Made by a program: the position numbers and the translations under genes. The notes below the pieces were generated by a model that saw only the letters and a program-made list of their open reading frames with translations, did no database searches and was not told the origin of the DNA. A DNA stretch of 64,000 nt from Mycobacterium parmense (lineage in GTDB: Bacteria > Actinomycetota > Actinomycetes > Mycobacteriales > Mycobacteriaceae), in assembly GCF_010730575.1 (NCBI RefSeq), contig NZ_AP022614.1, positions 4,526,001 to 4,590,000 of the forward strand, read 5' to 3'. Positions 59,908 through 64,000 of this stretch are shown in pieces. Numbering within the stretch: the stretch's first letter is position 1; every line of letters begins with the position of its first letter.

Positions 59908-60372
59908 ATGGGTGCATCCGAACGGCTCGGGCAGCTCAATCTCGCGCTTCCGGACGTCGTCGCGCCGCTGGCCGCGTACGTGCCGGCCGTCCGGACCGGC
60001 AACCTGGTCTACACGGCAGGTCAGCTGCCGATGCAGGCCGGGAGTCTGGTGGGCACCGGCAAGGTCGGCGCGGACGTCAGCCCCGACGAGGCCAAGGCGA
60101 TGGCGCGGATCTGCGCGCTCAACGCGCTGGCGGCGGTCGACTCCGTGGTGGGAATCGACGCGGTGACCCGGGTGGTCAAAGTCGTCGGCTTCGTCGCGTC
60201 CGCCCCCGGATTCAACGGCCAGCCCGCCGTCGTCAACGGGGCGTCGGAACTGCTGGCAGAGGTCTTCGGCGACGTTGGCGCGCACGCGCGTTCGGCGGTC
60301 GGGGTGTCCGAGCTGCCGCTGGACGCGCCGGTGGAGGTCGAGCTGATCGTGGAGGTCGGCGCACGGCCGTGA
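59908..60372 (+). CDS. RidA family protein
   Basis: A 154-aa RidA/YjgF-like protein. AAYVPAVRTGNLVYTAGQLPMQAG and ARSAVGVSELPLDAPVEVELIVEV are family motifs. The usual Arg of the active RidA clade (R105) lies in HARSAVGV, so enamine deaminase activity is possible. The stop overlaps the next gene by 4 bp. Confidence 0.88.
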   Translation: MGASERLGQLNLALPDVVAPLAAYVPAVRTGNLVYTAGQLPMQAGSLVGTGKVGADVSPDEAKAMARICALNALAAVDSVVGIDAVTRVVKVVGFVASAPGFNGQPAVVNGASELLAEVFGDVGAHARSAVGVSELPLDAPVEVELIVEVGARP

Positions 60373-61160
60373 CCGAGGCTCCCGAGTCGCTGACCCACCC
60401 CGCATACCGCCGGCTGCGGGCGGTCACTAGCACGGCCTCGGTGCTGCTGGCCGACAACCCCGGGCTGCTGACCCTGGAGGGAACCAACACCTGGGTGCTG
60501 CGGGGGCCGCGCAGCGACGAGGTGGTGATCGTCGACCCGGGGCCCGACGACGACGAGCACCTCGACCTGCTCGCCGCGGTCGGTCGTGTGGCGCTGGTGC
60601 TGATCAGCCATCGGCACGGCGACCACACCGACGGCATCGACAAACTGGTCGAGCGGACCGGCGCGCCGGTCCGCTCGGCGGGCAGCGGGTTCCTGCGCGG
60701 GTTTTCCGCCGAGCTGATCGACGGCGAGGTCATCGACGCCGCGGGGCTGAAGATCACGGTGCTGTCGACGCCCGGCCACACCGCCGACTCGTTGTCGTTC
60801 GTGCTCGACGACGCCGTGCTCACCGCGGACACCGTGCTGGGTCGCGGCACGACCGTCATCGACAGAGAGGACGGGAGCCTGGCCGACTATCTCGAGTCGT
60901 TGCAGCGGCTGCGCGGTCTGGGCCGGCGGACCGTGCTGCCCGGGCACGGACCCGAACTGCCGGATCTGAGCGCCGTCGCGTCGGGATATCTCACCCACCG
61001 CCACGAACGCCTCGCGCAGGTGCGGGCGGCGCTGCGCGATCTGGGCGACGACGCCTCCGCCCGCCAGATCGTCGAACACGTCTATGTCGACGTCGACGAG
61101 GAGCTCTGGGATGCGGCCGAATGGTCCGTGCAGGCGCAGCTGAACTACCTGCGCAGCTAG
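60369..61160 (+). CDS. metallo-beta-lactamase fold hydrolase (LACTB2-like)
   Basis: A 263-aa protein. HRHGDHTDG is the HxHxDH metal motif, TPGHTADSLSF holds another His, and LPGHGPELPDL is the last His motif. The C-terminal winged-helix (VYVDVDEELWDAAEWSVQAQLNYL) is as in LACTB2-type RNases and hydrolases. Substrate unknown. It is followed by a palindromic repeat and the convergent crp. Confidence 0.88.
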   Translation: MTEAPESLTHPAYRRLRAVTSTASVLLADNPGLLTLEGTNTWVLRGPRSDEVVIVDPGPDDDEHLDLLAAVGRVALVLISHRHGDHTDGIDKLVERTGAPVRSAGSGFLRGFSAELIDGEVIDAAGLKITVLSTPGHTADSLSFVLDDAVLTADTVLGRGTTVIDREDGSLADYLESLQRLRGLGRRTVLPGHGPELPDLSAVASGYLTHRHERLAQVRAALRDLGDDASARQIVEHVYVDVDEELWDAAEWSVQAQLNYLRS

Positions 61161-61169
61161 CGGCCCCGG

Positions 61170-61227
61170 CGAGCGCGCTCAGATGTACCCCGTATGCGGC
61201 GTGTCGCCGTGCAGACACGCGCGCTCG
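61170..61227. repeat. dispersed palindromic intergenic repeat, copy 2 (inverted relative to copy 1)
   Basis: CGAGCGCGC (61170-61178) and GCGCGCTCG (61219-61227) are the inverted ends. The reverse complement of the element aligns with 22379-22436. It separates the convergent hydrolase and crp genes, as copy 1 separates glpK and padR. Confidence 0.7.
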
Positions 61228-61243
61228 AGGGCCGGCGCGCGCC

Positions 61244-61291
61244 CAACGCGCTCGGCGGGCCAGCCGCTCAACGCGCTCGGCGGGCCAGCCG
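61244..61291. repeat. 25-bp tandem repeat (two copies) at the 3' end of crp
   Basis: CAACGCGCTCGGCGGGCCAG-type units begin at 61244 and 61269. The second unit contains the last codons (RLARRAR) and stop of crp; the first lies just downstream. As in the ATPase gene at 57481, a gene end was duplicated outward. Confidence 0.8.
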
Positions 61292-61942
61292 TTCGGAGTC
61301 CGAGATCAGCACGCTCTTGCCCTCCAGGCGGATCCAGCCGCGGTGGGCGAAATCGGCCAGCGCCTTGTTGACCGTCTCGCGCGAAGCGCCCACCAGCTGG
61401 GCGATCTCCTCCTGCGTGAGGTCGTGGGTGACGCGCATCGCGCCACCTTCCTGCGTGCCGAAGCGCTGGGCCAGCTGCAGCAGCTGCTTGGCGACCCGGC
61501 CCGGCACGTCGGTGAAGATGAGGTCGGCCAGGTTGTTGTTGGTGCGGCGCAAGCGGCGGGCCAGCACCCGCAGCAGCTGCTCGGCGATCTCGGGACGATC
61601 GGCGATCCACGCGCGCAGGGCGTCGCGGTCCATGGACACCGCCCGCACCTCGGTGATCGTGGTCGCGCTGGACGTCCGGGGGCCCGGGTCGAAGATCGAG
61701 AGCTCGCCGAACATGTCCGACGGGCCCATGATGGTGAGCAGGTTCTCGCGGCCGTCGGGCGAACGGCGGCCGATCTTCACCTTGCCCGAGACAATGATGT
61801 ACAACCGGTCGCCCGGCTCACCCTCGGCGAATACCGTGTGTCCGCGTGGGAAGTCGACGGGTTGAAGTTGTTTGGTCAGTGCGGCGACTGCGCCGGGCTC
61901 AACCCCTTGGAAGATTCCTGCCCTTGCCAGGATCTCGTCCAC
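61268..61942 (-). CDS. crp: cAMP receptor protein Crp
   Basis: A 224-aa CRP/FNR regulator. The cAMP pocket is in [25 protein letters not shown], and the helix-turn-helix is [39 protein letters not shown]. It ends SERLARRAR, as in M. tuberculosis Rv3676. It controls many genes including resuscitation and respiration genes. The start is GTG/ATG at 61942 ([16 protein letters not shown]). Confidence 0.97.
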   Translation of the reverse strand: MDEILARAGIFQGVEPGAVAALTKQLQPVDFPRGHTVFAEGEPGDRLYIIVSGKVKIGRRSPDGRENLLTIMGPSDMFGELSIFDPGPRTSSATTITEVRAVSMDRDALRAWIADRPEIAEQLLRVLARRLRRTNNNLADLIFTDVPGRVAKQLLQLAQRFGTQEGGAMRVTHDLTQEEIAQLVGASRETVNKALADFAHRGWIRLEGKSVLISDSERLARRAR

Positions 61943-62042
61943 TTTGCCTCTTCAGCTTTCGAATTATGTGATTCGAGCAGGCCAACCCCGTGCTCGTGTG
62001 ACGTAAGTCTAGAGGTAAGCCCAATGTGTCCAACGTGCCACG

Positions 62043-62420
62043 CTACACACGATTGACGTCCCGAGTCCCGTTAAATTGCGGATTCATGGGCGAATAGCTG
62101 CGGTTTCGCGTCGGCAACCGCGGCTCGTCCAGGGCGGCGAAATCGGTGGCAAACAGCGGCGCGGCGTAGCTCGGGGCGGCGTGTCGGCCGGCCGGCAGGG
62201 CTTCGGGCCCGCGCCGGGCCTCGCACCGGTGCAGGTATTCCACCGCCTCGGGCATGCCTTCACGGGCCAGCTCGCGAACGTCGACAGCGCGTGCGCCGTC
62301 GACGAACTCGTCCACGCCGCTCGACGCGGCGTCGCGGACAAGGTCTGTTTCCAACCGGCCCAGACCGAGCGCCGCAAGCATGAGTAGCCCCGGAACGCAG
62401 GCCACGAGCAACCATGACAC
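62043..62420 (-). CDS. small membrane-anchored protein (Rv3675-like)
   Basis: A 125-aa protein, the same length as Rv3675. One N-terminal helix (MSWLLVACVPGLLMLAALGLGRL), then a soluble part (GVDEFVDGARAVDVRELAREGMPEAVEYLHRCE). It lies upstream of crp on the same strand and is divergent from nth. Function unknown. Confidence 0.75.
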   Translation of the reverse strand: MSWLLVACVPGLLMLAALGLGRLETDLVRDAASSGVDEFVDGARAVDVRELAREGMPEAVEYLHRCEARRGPEALPAGRHAAPSYAAPLFATDFAALDEPRLPTRNRSYSPMNPQFNGTRDVNRV

Positions 62421-62491
62421 AAGGGAAGTAAACAGGTCCTTGCATCAACACGGGGTCTCGGCGAGATTACGAAATCAGTACTCTGTCGTAG

Positions 62492-63289
62492 GTGACAGCG
62501 GCGAAGTCGTCCAGGCGTTCGAAAGCGGCACCGGCCCGGCCCGTCGACGACCTCGCCCGGCGCTGGTCCGAGGAAACCCCGACCGGCCTGGTGCGACGGG
62601 CGCGCCGGATGAATCGCGCGCTCGCGCAAGCCTTTCCGGACGCGCACTGTGAACTGGACTTCACCACGCCGCTCGAGCTCACGGTGGCCACCATCCTGTC
62701 GGCCCAGAGCACCGACAAGCGGGTCAACCTGACGACGCCGGCGCTGTTCAAGCGGTACCGGTCGGCGCTGGACTACGCGCAAGCCGACCGCGCCGAACTG
62801 GAGAACCTCATCCATCCCACGGGTTTCTTCCGCAACAAGGCCACGTCGCTCATCGGGCTCGGGCAGGCGCTCGTCGAACGGTTCGGCGGCGAGGTGCCGT
62901 CGACCCTGGACGAGCTGGTGACGCTGCCCGGGGTGGGGCGCAAGACCGCCAACGTCATCCTGGGCAACGCCTTCGGCGTTCCGGGAATCACCGTCGACAC
63001 CCACTTCAAGCGGTTGGTGCAGCGCTGGCGCTGGACCACCGCCGAGGACCCGGTCAAGATCGAGCACGCGGTCGGTGCGCTGATCGAACGCCGCGAGTGG
63101 ACAATGCTGAGCCATCGCGTGATCTTCCACGGCCGGCGGGTGTGTCACGCCCGCAAGCCCGCGTGCGGGGTGTGCGTGGTCGCCAAGGACTGCCCCTCCT
63201 TCGGCCTGGGCCCCACGGATCCGCTGCTGGCCGCGCCGCTGGTCCGCGGCCCCGAAACCGAGCACCTGCTGGCCCTGGCGGGCCTGTAG
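62492..63289 (+). CDS. nth: endonuclease III
   Basis: A 265-aa DNA glycosylase/AP lyase that removes oxidised pyrimidines. The helix-hairpin-helix with the catalytic Lys is [18 protein letters not shown], the catalytic Asp is in [11 protein letters not shown], and the 4Fe-4S cluster is [17 protein letters not shown]. The GTG start is chosen by similarity in length to Rv3674c. The thioredoxin-like gene follows in the same direction. Confidence 0.96.
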   Translation: MTAAKSSRRSKAAPARPVDDLARRWSEETPTGLVRRARRMNRALAQAFPDAHCELDFTTPLELTVATILSAQSTDKRVNLTTPALFKRYRSALDYAQADRAELENLIHPTGFFRNKATSLIGLGQALVERFGGEVPSTLDELVTLPGVGRKTANVILGNAFGVPGITVDTHFKRLVQRWRWTTAEDPVKIEHAVGALIERREWTMLSHRVIFHGRRVCHARKPACGVCVVAKDCPSFGLGPTDPLLAAPLVRGPETEHLLALAGL

Positions 63290-63318
63290 ACGCCGCGCGC
63301 ACAGACGACCGCCGAACG

Positions 63319-63966
63319 ATGCCGACGTTGTCCCGCAGAACGCGCTGGCAGATCGCGATCCTGGCCGTGGTGGCGGCGCTGACGGGGGCGCTGGTCGCCC
63401 AGCTGCGCGACGACGCCCAGCCTCCCGGGACTGCCCACACGATGGCCGACCGCGAACATCGCGACGCCGACACGGCGGCCGCGCTGGCCGGTCCCCGGCA
63501 AAGCGCCGACCTGCCGCCCTGCCCGGCGGGCGGCGTCGCCCCCGGCCCCCCGGCGCTGCGCGGGGTGACCGCGGACTGCGCGGCCGACGGGTCCACCGTC
63601 GACGTCGCGCGCGCGCTGGCCGGACGCCGGGTCGTCCTCAACTTCTGGGCGTACTGGTGCGCGCCGTGCATCACCGAACTTCCCGCCATGGCCGAGTACC
63701 AACGACGCGTGGGCCCGGACGTGTTGGTGGTGACCGTGCATCAGGACGAGAACGAGACCGCGGCCCTGTTGCGCCTCGCCGAGCTGGGAGTTCGGCTGCC
63801 GACGCTGCAGGACGGTCGTCGCCGGGTCGCCGCGGCGCTGCGGGTGGCAAACGTGATGCCCGCGACGGTGGTCCTGCGACCGGACGGTAGCGTTGCGCAG
63901 ACGCTACCGCGGCCATTCGCCACTGCCGACGAGATCGCGGCCGCGGTCGGAACCGACACGGGATAA
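63319..63966 (+). CDS. TlpA/ResA-like membrane-tethered thioredoxin (Rv3673c-like)
   Basis: A 215-aa protein. A signal anchor (IAILAVVAALTGALVAQL) leads to an outside thioredoxin domain with the active site WAYWCAPC and the cis-Pro region ANVMPATVVLRPDG. Two more cysteines (PCPAGG, TADCAADG) lie before it. It is likely to be a periplasmic disulfide reductase, e.g. for cytochrome c maturation. It follows nth by 29 bp. Confidence 0.85.
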   Translation: MPTLSRRTRWQIAILAVVAALTGALVAQLRDDAQPPGTAHTMADREHRDADTAAALAGPRQSADLPPCPAGGVAPGPPALRGVTADCAADGSTVDVARALAGRRVVLNFWAYWCAPCITELPAMAEYQRRVGPDVLVVTVHQDENETAALLRLAELGVRLPTLQDGRRRVAAALRVANVMPATVVLRPDGSVAQTLPRPFATADEIAAAVGTDTG

Positions 63967-63995
63967 GCCGGGCAAGTGAATTCGTGGGAGGCGCG

Positions 63996-64000
63996 GTGAG
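63996..64000 (+). CDS. probable start of the next gene (cut by the window end)
   Basis: A GTG at 63996 is preceded by GGGAGG (63986-63991). In M. tuberculosis a NUDIX hydrolase gene (Rv3672c) follows here. Only the start codon is inside the window. Confidence 0.3.

Noticed and set aside
61943..62042. CRP binding site (TGTGA half) for crp autoregulation
   Set aside because: TGTGACGTAAG has only one half-site and no matching TCACA at the right distance.

Overview
The window is chromosomal DNA from a high-GC mycobacterium. Most genes match, in the same relative order, the Mycobacterium tuberculosis block from Rv3712 to Rv3673c, read here in the opposite direction (murT, dnaQ-like, leuA, ask, asd, egtABCDE, glpK, moxR/DUF58 operon, yqeY, rsfB, cds1, ponA2, whiB4, the ArsA-like ATPase pair, crp, nth). 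LeuA lacks the tandem repeat found in the tuberculosis complex, and several genes foreign to M. tuberculosis are inserted, so a non-tuberculous species (possibly near the M. avium complex) is the best guess. Species was not determined.

Layout. 1-4.2 kb: murT (cut by the window edge), a DEDDh exonuclease and leuA, whose leader has a three-leucine-codon peptide and a nested hairpin. 4.3-6.4 kb: an inserted divergent pair of peptidases, one of glutamic (G1) type and one of papain (C1) type, with a 20-bp perfect palindrome between them. 6.4-11.2 kb: ask-asd, a secreted DUF4185 protein and two tandem Gly-Pro-rich membrane proteins. 11.2-12.9 kb: an inserted monofunctional catalase with a FurA-box-like promoter. 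13.7-19.1 kb: the complete ergothioneine operon egtABCDE. 19.2-31.5 kb: a GCS2 ligase, glpK with a LacI-type operator, a PadR regulator, and the RDD / SpoIIM / DUF58 / MoxR / DUF4350 / DUF4129 cluster.

31.5-41.0 kb is the most notable part: a complete selenocysteine system with its client enzyme. selB, selA and tRNA-Sec (UCA anticodon) lie on the minus strand. selD, fdhA, fdhB and fdhC lie on the plus strand. fdhA is one gene read through an in-frame UGA (codon 190), followed by a 7-bp hairpin with a GGUCU loop 18 nt downstream of the UGA. SelD makes selenophosphate, SelA charges tRNA-Sec, SelB delivers it at the hairpin, and FdhABC is the resulting membrane-linked formate dehydrogenase.

41.1-48.9 kb: an F420-type oxidoreductase, small proteins, a compact methyltransferase / CDGSH / diiron-oxidase-like module of unknown role, and an RsbT-RsbU partner-switch module with a probable decayed rsbS next to rsfB. 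49-64 kb: conserved mycobacterial housekeeping and redox genes, tRNA-Pro(CGG), ponA2, whiB4, crp and nth. A dispersed palindromic repeat occupies two convergent junctions (22.4 and 61.2 kb). Short tandem repeats duplicate the 3' ends of two genes (57.4 and 61.25 kb).
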